Part shown: one piece after another, positions 1 to 9,638 of the stretch
Numbering within the stretch: position 1 is the first letter of the stretch
How the letters are laid out: the number at the start of each line of letters is the position of its first letter
Source: Lenisia limosa
Taxonomy: Eukaryota; Breviatea
Reading direction: 5' to 3'
NCBI GenBank assembly: GCA_001655205.1
Contig: LPNZ01007066.1
Span: forward strand, 1 to 21,683
DNA: 21,683 bases
Made by a program: the position numbers and the translations under genes
The notes under the pieces: model-generated
Database searches by the model: none
Seen by the model: only the letters and a program-made list of their open reading frames with translations
Told to the model about the DNA's origin: nothing

Positions 1-524
1 TCTAAACATTGTGAAGGGAAGTTCTATTTGGAACAACAGTTTGTTGATTTTTTTTTTTTTTCCCCAGTATTGAACATCAACTTTAGCTCAAAATATATGT
101 CAAAATACTAAAAAGCAAAATTTTTGCAAACAATCATTTCCGTAAGGTAAAAAAAAGTCTGTAAAATGGGGGAACAAAAAGCAATACACCACACTAATAC
201 AACAAAATTTCAAATATCTACCGACAAGAAAACAACAACTCAATATATTCAGTTTTTCGCCACTTTCTTCTTGTATTCAACCCAGATCCATATAGCTAGG
301 GCTTCCCTACAGTCCCAAAAAAAGACTGATTTTTACCGGTCTTTTTCGGACCGTAGGGAAGCCCCACATAAAGCCAAAACAGAAAAGAAGCGACTTTGAA
401 TATGAGCCAGAACATTGCAAAATGGAATGCTACGGACCAAAAAGAATGAGAGAAGCATATAAAAAGAATTAGTATCAGTATGATGGGACAAAGGGAAAAG
501 TTGAACAAGTAGAAACATGCTCAA
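1..524. other. Left-end region without a convincing gene
   Basis: AT-rich sequence with poly-T and poly-A runs. Short open frames here are not supported by codon character or splice signals. It holds the hairpin-like inverted repeat annotated at 299-364. It should also include the 3' flank of the minus-strand gene starting at 1078, whose last exon probably lies in or next to the gap at 525-656. I saw no RNA gene. Confidence 0.6.
299..364. repeat. Imperfect inverted repeat (hairpin), repeat-family end
   Basis: Positions 299-310 (GGGCTTCCCTAC) pair perfectly with 353-364 (GTAGGGAAGCCC). Further inward, 311-328 pairs imperfectly with 337-352 (AGTCCCAAAAAAAGACTG against the complement of CCGGTCTTTTTCGGAC). 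The left arm is preceded by TA. A third copy of the arm occurs at 12201-12230 in inverted orientation, also bordered by TA. A TA-flanked inverted repeat would suit a miniature DNA transposon or two abutting terminal repeats, but no transposase is visible and this is inference. Confidence 0.6.
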
Positions 525-656
525 NNNNNNNNNNNNNNNNNNNNNNNNNNNNNNNNNNNNNNNNNNNNNNNNNNNNNNNNNNNNNNNNNNNNNNNNNNNN
601 NNNNNNNNNNNNNNNNNNNNNNNNNNNNNNNNNNNNNNNNNNNNNNNNNNNNNNNN
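525..656. other. Assembly gap (132 N)
   Basis: Run of N. It probably hides the last exon of the minus-strand DUF2423-like gene. Confidence 0.99.
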
Positions 657-1078
657 GTATTGAGGAGTGATACCAAAACCGATTGACACAGCACACCCAC
701 CTTTGCTCTCTTCTTGGAAGCAGCAGTTTGTCTCTTGGGGCGCTTGCGCTCCTCAGGAACCTCTTCCTCAGCCTCTTCAACCATGGTGGTCTCCTTGGCA
801 ATTTCCTCTTTCTTCTCATCTTCTTCCTTCTTCGCTAAGGCCTCCTTGGCAAGCCTCTCCATCATACTCTTGTTGCGCTTGACAATGTTCTCAACAACTG
901 AAGGTGTAAATTGTAATAGAACCATGAAATTGCGATTTATATTCACAATTAAATCAAATAAGGAGTAGGAGGGTACGAGAGGGGCTTTCTATCGACAAAT
1001 CTCACCGAAGTCATTTGACTTATCTTGCTTCACCCGACGAAGGAATTTCTGATGATGACTACGTGCTCCTTTTGCCAT
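657..1078 (-). CDS. LLPH/YBL028C-like small basic protein (partial)
   Basis: Two exons are readable: exon 1 from 1078 to 1006 and exon 2 from 897 to 701. A GT-AG intron lies at 1005-898 and a GTGGGT donor at 700. Exons 1 and 2 total 270 nt, exactly 90 codons, ending in phase. The protein begins MAKGARSHHQKFLRRVKQ, like the MAKSxRSK start of the LLPH/yeast YBL028C family (DUF2423). It continues with a charged helix (VVENIVKRNKSMMERLAKEA), an acidic stretch (EEAEEEVPEE) and a lysine/arginine-rich patch (RKRPKRQTAASKKRAK). Family members are small nucleolar or pre-ribosome-associated proteins, so that role is inferred from family, not shown. The C-terminus is missing because of the gap. The gene diverges from HSP60, sharing a 190-bp upstream region. 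The start codon is the first ATG of the conserved motif. Confidence 0.7.
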
Positions 1079-1268
1079 TTTTACCGATTAAAAGGACTGA
1101 GATTTCCAAAAACGAGGTTTTTGAAGGATTGTATAAATACCACAATTTTGCCTTTATACCTGAAATTATTTTTCAGAGAATCCTCTATTTTTGATTAAAA
1201 GAAGGTGTGGGATTGTTTGTTGGTGATATCTTGAGTTTTTTTATTTCGAGAAACTTATATCCGTCTAG
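1079..1268. promoter_or_regulatory. Shared divergent promoter with TATA and HSE candidates
   Basis: 190 bp separate the start codons of the DUF2423-like gene and HSP60. A TATA-like GTATAAATA is at 1131-1139. At 1245-1257 the sequence TTCgaGAAacTTa matches two perfect inverted units and one partial unit of the heat-shock-factor element (nTTCnnGAAn), 12 bp before the HSP60 start codon. The position is inside or near the 5' UTR, so its function is uncertain, but an HSF site is expected for a chaperonin gene. Confidence 0.45.
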
Positions 1269-4200
1269 ATGCTTCGTCTTGCTTCTAGTTTGAGGACTGT
1301 CGGCGTTAATGGTGCCCGTACCTACGCTAAGGGTATGAATTAATAAAGTATTTCCACCTCTCCTGACTACACTGATATTATTGTTCGTATCTCATCTTTA
1401 GACCTTCGTTTTGGAACTGAAGGCCGTGCTGCCATTCTTGCTGGTGTTGACAAACTCGCTGACGCTGTCCAGGTCACCCTTGGTCCCAAGGTAGGGAAAC
1501 TTTGACGTTTTAAGCGTTTCTTTGAGACTTTTTGGGTTATTTGTTTTCAATAAAATAATTTCAAATGACAGATAAAGATTCACGGAATGATGTGACTGAT
1601 CATCATCTTTTAGGGACGCAACGTTATCATCGAGCAGTCCTACGGCTCCCCCAAGATCACTAAGGATGGTGTTACTGTTGCTAAGTCCATCGAGGTTAGT
1701 CTAATGTCCGAATTCTCTTTCCTCACATACCTGTTCTGTCGTCATATGATATCTTTAGTTTGAGGACAAGTATGAGAACCTTGGAGCCCAGCTTGTTCGC
1801 CAAGTTGCTTCCAATGCCAACGAGGCTGCTGGTGACGGTACCACCACCGCCACTGTCCTTGCCCGCGCTATCTATTCCGAGGGTTTGCGGGGAGGCGGAT
1901 AGTTAATGTAGAGTGAAAGGCATATGGCTGGTTCTGTAACTGTACGCTTCCTTATCAGTATGCTTTTTAAACGTGATGATGAAGAGAACCAGGTTAAACC
2001 TTTAAACTCTTTTTCGGGATATTGCATCATCTAATATCGGATACATCTTTGCTATGTTAGCTTACATTCCAGGCTGCAAATCTGTCGCTGCTGGTGTGAA
2101 CCCCATGGATCTCCGCCGCGGTATGTTGAGTACCTTTTTCATTTCCATTAGCTCCATTTCGCCAAGCTTTGACATCCCAGGTATCAACACTGCCGTTGAC
2201 GCTATGGTCAAGGAGCTCAAGAACATCACCAAGCCCATTGTTTCCTCTGAGGAAATTGCCCAGGTTGGCGCGGTGGAGCTTGTCCTTTTCTTTTTTTATA
2301 TTTACACCCATGCCAGAACAGCAATATTATTCTTCTTTCTTAACCCCCAAGGTTGCCACCATTTCAGCCAACGGAGACCACGACATTGGAAGCCTCATCA
2401 GCACCGCCATGGACCGTGTCGGCAAGGAGGGTGTCATCACTGTCCAGGACGGCAAGACCGTTGACGACGAGCTTGAGGTCATTGAAGGTATCAAAGTATG
2501 CAGGTGTACTTTTTATTCATGCCCTTATTCTAATATTCCTCTTTTTGTATATTTTGAATTCAATGGAGTGAACGGCTTCGGCCTAAAACTATCTCTTGTT
2601 TCTCCTTTCTATATTCTTCTAATTGGGTTTTAGTTCGACCGTGGCTTCATCTCCCCCTACTTCATCACCGACTCTAAGTCCCAGAAGATCGTGGGGAGGG
2701 GGAGATGGAATGGGGTATAGCATGAGTAAAGCATGATTTTTGGTTTCCTCTATCCGCGCTGTTTTTATTATAATTATTATTTTATGGACACTCACATAAG
2801 CTATTATATTAAAAGTGGTAAAACTTATCTGGTGAGCTTTGGTTTATTCCTCCAGATCATGGAAGACCCCTCCATCATGATGGTTGAGAAGAAGGTTTCC
2901 AACATGCAGTCTATCGTGAACGTTCTTGAGGTTTGTCCTTCTTTCGTATCTTCATATCAAATTTAATAACAGAGCTATGTCTCTTAACGGGCACTCTTTT
3001 TCCAGGCTCACCCCATTTAGAAGGTCATGCAACAACGCAAGCCCCTCCTCATCGTTGCTGAGGACGTTGATGGTGAAGCCCTCGCCACTCTCATCCTTAA
3101 CAAGCTCCGCGGTACCCTCCAGGTCGGTATTGAATCAAGTCCTGGTTTGTTGTTGATATTTTCATCTTATCTCTGAGAAATCGATTTACCAACACTCCTC
3201 TCGCACTTCAACACTCATCATCCCAATTCCTCACCCAACCCCCCCCCCCCCAGGTTGNNNNNNNNNNNNNNNNNNNNNNNNNNNNNNNNNNNNNNNNNNN
3301 NNNNNNNNNNNNNNNNNNNNNNNNNNNNNNNNNNNNNNNNNNNNNNNNNNNNNNNNNNNNNNNNNNNNNNNNNNNNNNNNNNNNNNNNNNNNNNNNNNNN
3401 NNNNNNNNNNNNNNNNNNNNNNNNNNNNNNNNGAAGCAACTGTCTTTGGGTGATTCCTCTTCTTGGACTGTGTATTGGTGCGTTTTAACCTTACGCCCCC
3501 AGGTTGCCTCCGAGGACGCTGGTCTTCCCCTCGAAGAGATGGACACCCTCCACCTCGGTACCTGCAAGAAGGTCATCATCACCAAGGACGACACTCTCTT
3601 CCTTGAGGGTGCCGGTACGCGGGAAGGGTAGTCACATTTGACGCGTTCCTAGCGGGTGTAGTATTCCTTCTAAGACACAGGATATGTATGATATAATTTT
3701 ATACCTTTGTTTGAAGGCTACTCTGTCTCATACTATCCACGATGAGCTCTAGAAACTTGCTTTCACCTCTTCTAATATCTCAGGATCTCCTGAGGATATC
3801 GCTGAGCGTAAGGAACAGCTTCGTGACGCTATTGCTCTCAGGTTCGCTCCTGTATTTTTTTAATGCCCTCGAGGGTTATCTCTTTATTTTGTCCTCTCAT
3901 CATCAATGCATAAATTCACATTTTACCCTCCTCAGCACTTCGGAATACGAGAAGGAGAAGCTCCAGGAGCGTCTCGCCCGCATCTCCGGCGGTGTCGCTG
4001 TCATCAAGGTGCGTATTAAGGGAACAATATTTGATGTTAATAATAAAGTACCTATTATGGATATTTTGGACAAGATTTAGTAGTGAAGTCAGATTGACTC
4101 TTGCAGGTTGGAGGAGCCTCCGAGGTTGAGGTCAACGAGAAGAAGGACCGTGTTGACGATGCTCTTTGCGCCACTCGTGCTGCCGTTGAGGAAGGTATGC

Positions 4201-5128
4201 CCTCCCCCTCCCCGTCCCCGTCCCACCCTTCTTTCCTTTATCATCATCAGCTCCTTTTTTTTTTCTCATTGAACACCACCTTGTGATGAATCCGTTAATG
4301 GCGTTGCAGGTATTGTTCCCGGTGGTGGAGTTGCCCTCCTGAGATCCTCCGCTGTTCTCGATGATATCAAATCCGAGGTCTTCGACCGCAACATCGGTAA
4401 GCCGTAAAAAAAAATGCGGATCAGAATCAGAGGTGAAATGATTTCGCCTTTTTAGATTTTCGATCATGGCAATACTGAGAGGAGTGAAAATGTGTTCTAT
4501 TTTTTTTTTTTTTTTTTTNNNNNNNNNNNNNNNNNNNNNNNNNNNNNNNNNNNNNNNNNNNNNNNNNNNNNNNNNNNNNNNNNNNNNNNNNNNNNNNNNN
4601 NNNNNNNNNNNNNNNNNNNNNNNNNNNNNNCCAAGACCATTGCCGCCAACGCCGGCTTCGAGGGCCCCGTTGTCGTCGGCAAGCTCATTGAGTCCGACGA
4701 CGCTGAGATCGGCTTCAACGCTCAAACTGGCGTGTACGTCAACATGGTCAAGGAGGGTATCATTGATCCCACCAAGGTGAGCGGAACACCAGTTTTTTTT
4801 TCTCGTTTAACCATGATACGCTGTGCTTGTTTGCTTTATTGAATGCGATGATGACCCCTCAGGTTGTGAGAACTGCTCTTGTTGATGCTGCTTCCGTGGC
4901 TTCTCTCATGGCCACCACTGAGGCCACCATTGTTGAGGCTCCCCGCAAGGGCGGTGACCGTGAGGGGGAACTTGCAATATTGTTTTGGGCTGTATGCCCA
5001 CAAATATTTATTCGCATATTGACAATCTTACGGATCCAGTTGACCTTGGCGCCATGGCCGGAGGAATGGGCGGCATGGGCGGTATGGGTGGCATGGGTGG
5101 CATGGGTGGCATGCCTGGTATGATGTAG
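1269..5128 (+). CDS. hsp60: Mitochondrial chaperonin HSP60 (GroEL family)
   Basis: ATP-dependent group I chaperonin of the mitochondrial matrix, which folds imported proteins with a HSP10 co-chaperonin. Exons: 1269-1332, 1402-1490, 1614-1694, 1759-1882, 2073-2120, 2181-2263, 2352-2495, 2634-2690, 2856-2930, 3021-3122, 3254-(gap), 3503-3614, 3784-3841, 3936-4008, 4107-4194, 4310-4396, (gap)-4776, 4863-4959, 5040-5128. The N-terminus [21 protein letters not shown] is a basic, acid-free presequence ending before DLRFGTEGR. Family signatures: [21 protein letters not shown] (nucleotide site, Asp about residue 104); [81 protein letters not shown]; and a GGM-repeat tail ending PGMM then TAG. Gaps at 3258-3432 and 4519-4630 remove part of the apical domain (VKAPGFG region) and a short stretch after FDRNIG. 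Phases agree across all readable junctions. Several introns begin with G-rich donors (GTGGGGAGGG at 2691). Confidence 0.97.
3258..3432. other. Assembly gap (175 N) inside HSP60
   Basis: Begins 4 bases into an HSP60 exon, just after an 11-C run and CAG acceptor. It hides the exon that should carry the conserved VKAPGFG segment of the apical domain. Confidence 0.99.
4519..4630. other. Assembly gap (112 N) inside HSP60
   Basis: Follows a run of 18 T at 4501-4518 in an HSP60 intron. It hides the intron's 3' end and the start of the exon that resumes with [11 protein letters not shown]. Confidence 0.99.
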
Positions 5129-5836
5129 ATTATTTGACTGCATGTTTTCGTTTTTCTTCCTGTACGTTTGACCACTAATATATGTTTCTTTTTCCCTTCT
5201 AAAAGGTGCTGGTTCCCTTAATCGATGAATACCTTAGAACGTGGTCATAAAAATGGGTAAAAATAGTGGTGTGTATTCGAGATATCATATCATATATAGT
5301 GCATGCACATAGTTAACAAAAACCATAGAGAACAAGTTATTGTATCAATTATATCGAAGGGACACCGTTACTTTTTAATTGTTTCTTTTAGTAATAAAAA
5401 GGCAGCCTTCAGCTTGTCCAAGGCGCTTAGACCCGCGCAAGCGCAGTTCCAAACAGTCAACGAGCAAGGAATCGGGGAAATGGTAAACCGAAGTTAGCCA
5501 AATCCGCACGGACACTCCCTGCAGATCTCGTTCTCACGCCAAGGACTCAACTCTTCCTCAGACTTGATTGGAGTACCAAAATTAAAAATGATGGTAGATG
5601 GAATAACTACTATAGAATATGATCCTAGTAAGTATAGTCCGTTAATGACATGATGGAATGACTCCCTTTAAAAATTATAATTTGTGCCCAGTAAAAAATA
5701 TGGATATACTTATTTGTTTTTTATACATATTTATAAATGATCTTTGATCTAAAATACCTTGGTCCGGTACCGGCGGTTACAGTTCAGTTCATTTCATTTA
5801 AATAAAATCTTCAAAAGTAATTCAATCACTGCAAAA
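5129..5836. other. Intergenic spacer between HSP60 and protease gene
   Basis: AT-rich spacer holding the HSP60 3' UTR (an AATAAA at 5392-5397 is a possible poly(A) signal) and the protease promoter. A small palindrome GCGCTT/AAGCGC flanks 10 bases near 5425-5446. A minus-strand open frame at 5667-5494 is listed separately as doubtful. I saw no other gene. Confidence 0.6.
5494..5667 (-). other. Orphan minus-strand open frame (57 codons), doubtful
   Basis: Reading from 5667 to the TAA at 5496-5494 gives 57 sense codons with no ATG at the start. The composition looks protein-like, including IVVIPSTIIFNFGTPIKSEE and the cysteine motif CRECPCG near its end. An AG that could serve as a splice acceptor (TTACTAG) occurs upstream within the frame. 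It could be a terminal exon, a decayed coding fragment or chance. I recognise no family. Confidence 0.2.
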
Positions 5837-7277
5837 ATGAAGCTCCTTTTCCTTCTTGCATTGATTGCTTTCGCTTTCGCCAACGATGAGATCATCAAGG
5901 CCGTCAACCAGGACAACCTCGGTTGGACTGCTGGCAAAAACCAGTATTTTGAGGTTTGATTGGAATATTTTCTTTGTACTAAACAAATTATTCATAGAAA
6001 CCTTCTTTTGAATGGATTCCCACATTTTTTTTTCGAAAGAGATTTTCCGTGTTCATCTTACCCACGTAGGGTATGACCACCGAAGAAATTAAGGCTTCTC
6101 TTGGTACTTTCAAGATCGATAACCTTGAGAAATTCCTTGGCGACAAGGCTGTTAAGACTGAGGTTTGAATGGCTTTCTTGAAGGGGCATTCAGTTTAACA
6201 CCTCCTAGACTGTTGAGGGACTCCCCAAGTCTTTCGACCCTCGCTCTGACGCTTGCATCCACCCCGTCCGCAACCAAGCTCAGTATGTATTATAATAACA
6301 ATGTCCAAAGCTAACCCTCACAGCTGCGGTTCATGCTGGGCTTTTGCCACCTCTGAGGTTATGTCTGATCGTTTCTGCCTCGCCTCCAAGGGCAAGGTTG
6401 ACGTCATTCTCTCTCCCCAGGTGTGTAACAATAGCAATTATACAATTAAAAACAATCACTTTCAGTTATTCATTCAACTTATTGTTTTTTATCTGATCAC
6501 CTTCAGGCTCTTGTCTCTTGCGACAAGGGTGTTAACCAAGGCTGCAACGGCGGTATCCCCCACCTTGCTTTCGACTACGTTGAGCTCCGCGGACTCCCCA
6601 CTGAGGGCTGCTTCCCCTACGTTTCCGGTGACGGCCACGAGCCTTCTTGCTCTCACTCGTAAGCCAACTCCCTCGTGTCATTATCACACTCCTTACATTT
6701 CAATATGTTTGCTCTTGGAAGGCTATCCTTACCAGCATAGTTGCGCTGCCCACAACGAGACCCTCCACTACTACCGCGCCAAGGCCTTCAGTGTCCACAC
6801 CTTCAACAACGAGAAGGCTCTCATGACCGCCCTCATGAACGACGGACCCGTTGTCGGTGCCTTCACCGTCTACGAGGACTTCATCGTAAGCCCACTGCCG
6901 CTCTTTGGCTGCTTCTTTCGGCAATTTGAATTCACTGCTTTAGAGCTACAAGAATGGTATCTACACCCACACCTACGGAAGCCAGCTCGGTGGTCATGCC
7001 GTCGAAATGGTATGTAACTTTGCTCTGCTTCCCCCTTTGTTGTCGTACTCATCCATTCAGGTCGGATGGAGTGAAGAGAACGGCTCTCCCTACTGGATTG
7101 TCAAGAACTCCTGGACTAAGACCTGGGGTGAGGAAGGTTACTTCCGCATTGCCCGTGGTACTTCTGGCACTGGCATTGACACCGGGTGAGAAGGGTTACT
7201 TGCTGTCTGTTGTCATATCTGATAATTTTGATTATTATTCACCCCTTAGCGCCTGCGCTGCCACCCCCCACCTCTAA
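5837..7277 (+). CDS. Secreted cathepsin B-like cysteine protease (C1A)
   Basis: Papain-family endopeptidase, expected in lysosome or phagosome or secreted. Exons: 5837-5953, 6070-6162, 6209-6282, 6324-6420, 6507-6658, 6741-6885, 6944-7009, 7061-7185, 7250-7277; total 897 nt, 298 residues plus TAA, all phases consistent. Signal peptide [15 protein letters not shown], then a short propeptide (about residues 16-74) and a mature start at LPKSFDPR. Catalytic residues: Cys99 in HCGSCWAF, His244 in GGHAVEM, Asn264 in KNSWTKTWG. The C1A GCNGG motif is at 139-143. The cathepsin B-type pattern is [10 protein letters not shown] followed by SCSHSC. The segment that forms the occluding loop in cathepsin B is short and lacks a His-His pair, so I infer endopeptidase rather than dipeptidyl-carboxypeptidase activity. 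The splice choice at 6741 was fixed by phase. Confidence 0.93.
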
Positions 7278-7760
7278 GCTCGCGAGACGTGTAGTTTCAC
7301 GAATAGGGTTTAAATACATGGGCCTTTGAATAATCCATTGAATCAGATAATAATTCATAATAAATAAACATAAAGCCAGATAAAAACAAAAGAACCATTT
7401 ACAATAAACTTAAAACATTAGAAGACACGAGGGACCTGGGAAGTGAAAGTAAATCCAAAGTAAAACAATAAATCAAATAATGCAACAAACCTTGCAAGGC
7501 TTCTTTCTGCAATACAAAGCTTGTCAATGCCGATTGTTGGAGTGATGTTACGACAGCGTGTGAGAGGAAGACTCTATTTCGTTAGACATATTATTTTGGT
7601 GGTAATATATGTAAATGAGGTTTATACAACAACCATTTTTGAAAACAAAATCGACACTTTCTTTTGATTCCAGAGGGAAATCAAATCGATACGAGTGGTT
7701 TTTTTACTTTATTATTAATAGCAAAAAAAGCGTTCTCTTCCAATGGCAGAAGACCACTAA
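7278..7760. other. 3' flank of protease gene and spacer
   Basis: AT-rich. Two overlapping AATAAA hexamers at 7359-7368, about 85 bp after the protease stop codon, are likely poly(A) signals. Nothing else is recognised up to the next gene model. Confidence 0.6.
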
Positions 7761-8158
7761 ATGCTGGATGGAAATGATTTTCCAGCTGATCTTGACCCTC
7801 GTGTTTTGGAAAAACGGAAGGACTAAGGCGAATTACCTACCCCCACCCCCCCAGGTTCTAACGCCACTATTTGCGATAGTCTTTCTCAACTGCTCTCCCG
7901 AAGCCACTCTGAAGTTTCCGTTTGTGAGTTATACATTTTTAGGGGAGACAACACAAAGAGGAGCACATCGTCGGAGGTGTTGTTATTCGTTTGTCAGCCT
8001 GATGTGTTCGTTATTTGATATCTTAGCACTCGACAGCTTCTTGTTAACTAACCCTTGTGTGACACGTCAGTCTTTGTCGTGTCAACGATGTTGTTGATGA
8101 ATGTGAACTCCGCCAGTTTTTGGACTCTGACGTTGGCGACGGTGACACTGAAGGATGA
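7761..8158 (+). CDS. Small hypothetical protein, 5-exon model
   Basis: I do not recognise this gene. A phase-consistent model is 7761-7800, 7855-7913, 7943-7988, 8027-8042, 8071-8158: 249 nt, 82 residues. It starts MLDGNDFPADLDPR, passes through a Ser-rich stretch and HKEEHIVGGVVIPL, and ends with an acidic tail (CELRQFLDSDVGDGDTEG, TGA). Support is the acidic C-terminal frame, a CTAAG branch-like site in intron 1 followed by a C-rich tract and CAG, and closure of all phases. Against it are very short introns (54, 29, 38 and 28 nt) and a 16-nt exon, which could be an artefact of hand fitting. The TGA overlaps the ATG of the next model (ATGA at 8155-8158). Confidence 0.35.
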
Positions 8159-8521
8159 AACCTAAGGTTGTAGTTGGAAAGGAAGCATCACCGTTACTTC
8201 TGTCACTCGATAATATGAGGTATGTATTACATTATCCCATTCATCATGCAGAGAGAACAGGATGACAATGCGACAGACTGTATTTGCTGCCCCTCCTGTT
8301 TTTGCTTTCTTAAACAGTGCAGGCTTTGCAGATTATGATAGAGATTAACTTGAATCCCTGCTTGACAATAATTCTTTCACGAGATATTCATCACTGACCA
8401 AGGTGTCATTTTCTATGACTCAAATCTTTAAATACGTGAGACTGTTGTAGGTGTCAAGGCGCTGTTGATGTCAAATCTCCATAAAGAGGCCGCGAATTTA
8501 GACGACAGTTTACCGATGTAA
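8155..8521 (+). pseudogene. Hypothetical small gene with in-frame TAA
   Basis: Model: exon 8155-8219 (MKPKVVVGKEASPLLL...), exon 8252-8402, exon 8459-8521 (ALLMSNLHKEAANLDDSLPM, TAA). Donors GTATGT (8220) and GTGTCA (8403) and acceptors TGCAG and TCAAG join in phase. The middle exon is broken by TAA at 8346-8348: VFAFLNSAGFADYDRD, stop, LESLLDNNSFTRYSSLTK. The frame on both sides looks coding, and no GT-AG intron would remove the stop and keep the frame. Possibilities are a decayed gene, a base-call error, two different small exons, or stop-codon readthrough. No family is recognised. Confidence 0.35.
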
Positions 8522-9152
8522 CCCAGTGTGCCGGAGGCTTAACACCAGAGTGGGCTTCTGGGTTAACTGGTTTTAATTTCAGAACTATATTAGTGTTGGG
8601 CAATTGTTATTGATATTTGTCAAAAGTCAAAAAATATTTAATATTCTTCGTACATTTTTGGAAAAATATAACATTCCCGTCAAAATTATTGGGTACAAAT
8701 TCCATGAAGCCCACATCCAACAAACGAGATTAAGAAATTGGAGAAAAGAAAAAGTAGAATCAAGAAAAAGTCGTCATTGGTGAGAAGGGAAATTGATGTA
8801 AATTTGTAAGATAGTGAAAAAGTTCTATGGTTTCAGCATTTCATCCCAGTGCCATACAAGGAGAGACGCAAAAGCCGCACGTATTCTTGCTGAAAGTCCA
8901 GGAAGAATCTCCCCATTGATATAATGGGTATACTCCTAAAACAGATTAAAGAAACTCAGCAAGAGAGGCAATAACACCCTCCTACTTCATTTGCTCTGAA
9001 GAATGTACCTCTTGAAGCTTGTCTAAGGATCTTTGCGCAGAGCAGAAGACCCGGACGGTGTGATGATGCTATCATCATAAGAGAAAAAAAATGTCCCAAA
9101 TAAAATACCCAGAGAGTAACAGCAAAAAAGAGTATCTCCGCCGCAAACATGA
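8522..9152 (+). other. Region of short lysine-rich open segments
   Basis: No continuous gene could be built. Plus-strand fragments rich in Lys/Arg (for example NEIKKLEKRKSRIKKKSSL near 8720-8785, followed by a GTGAGA donor-like site) may be 5' exons of the gene that ends at 9638. Splice assignments are not unique. Confidence 0.3.
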
Positions 9153-9638
9153 AGATGCCAAAAAGGGACAGATGCTCTTGTCAACAAGAAGTTCCAGCAA
9201 AAATCGGATTGGGAAGTCAGCGGGCTCTTCAGCAGGGCTAAGAAGAGTAAGAATAACAAAAAAGAGGGAAAATTTATCGGTCAAGAAGAACGCAGAAATT
9301 GAGCTATTTCTAATCATAGGGTACCCATCAGAATTACTGGATTATTAAAAACACCTTTATTTTCACCGAAAAAAGCTCAAATGTCCAGAGGAAACACCAT
9401 TTACTCCAATAAGTACAAGAAATTCATCAGAACTGCAATAACCAACTCCCCCAAGCAGCCCTCTGACCATTCCGAACTGAGTGACACCCCGGATGCAACG
9501 TGCTGGAGTCCAGGGGACATGGCTCGCGCTGTGTCCGGCGATTTGGCAGAGATGGACGAGAACCCGAAGGAGGCAGACTGGGACTATTCGGTTAAATGTC
9601 ACAAAAACAAGGGAAAGAGGAGAATCACAGAATTTTAA
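9153..9638 (+). CDS. Charged hypothetical protein, 3' part
   Basis: A single plus-strand frame runs from 9153 to the TAA at 9636-9638, interrupted only by TGA at 9300-9302. A 57-nt intron at 9247-9303 (donor GTAAGA, weak acceptor TTGAG) would remove the TGA and keep the frame. The protein is basic and charged: KKFQQKSDWEVSGLFSRAKK upstream, then VPIRITGLLKTPLFSPKKAQ with TP/SP sites like those of kinase substrates, and an acidic segment (WSPGDMARAV, DLAEMDENPKEADWDY) before a basic tail. The 5' end is unknown. AATAAA at 9647-9652 may be its poly(A) signal. The gene converges on the minus-strand gene ending at 9635 and overlaps its stop codon. No family recognised. Confidence 0.45.

Noticed and set aside
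2054-2633. Overlapping plus and minus open frames in the HSP60 locus
   Set aside because: Shadows of HSP60 exons 5-7 and their introns; the conserved frame is accounted for.
3018-3020. In-frame TAG in the HSP60 exon if it starts at 3006
   Set aside because: Using the acceptor CCATTTAG, so that the exon starts at 3021, removes the stop and restores the exact family length between VLE and RKPLL.
5400-5445. Possible tRNA-Leu-like D-arm (GGTCTAAGCGCC) followed by T5 on the minus strand
   Set aside because: No T-arm or B-box and no acceptor pairing.
6253-7017. 254-codon plus-strand open frame across the protease locus
   Set aside because: It reads through introns and in the wrong frame for most exons; the nine-exon cysteine protease model explains the conserved residues.
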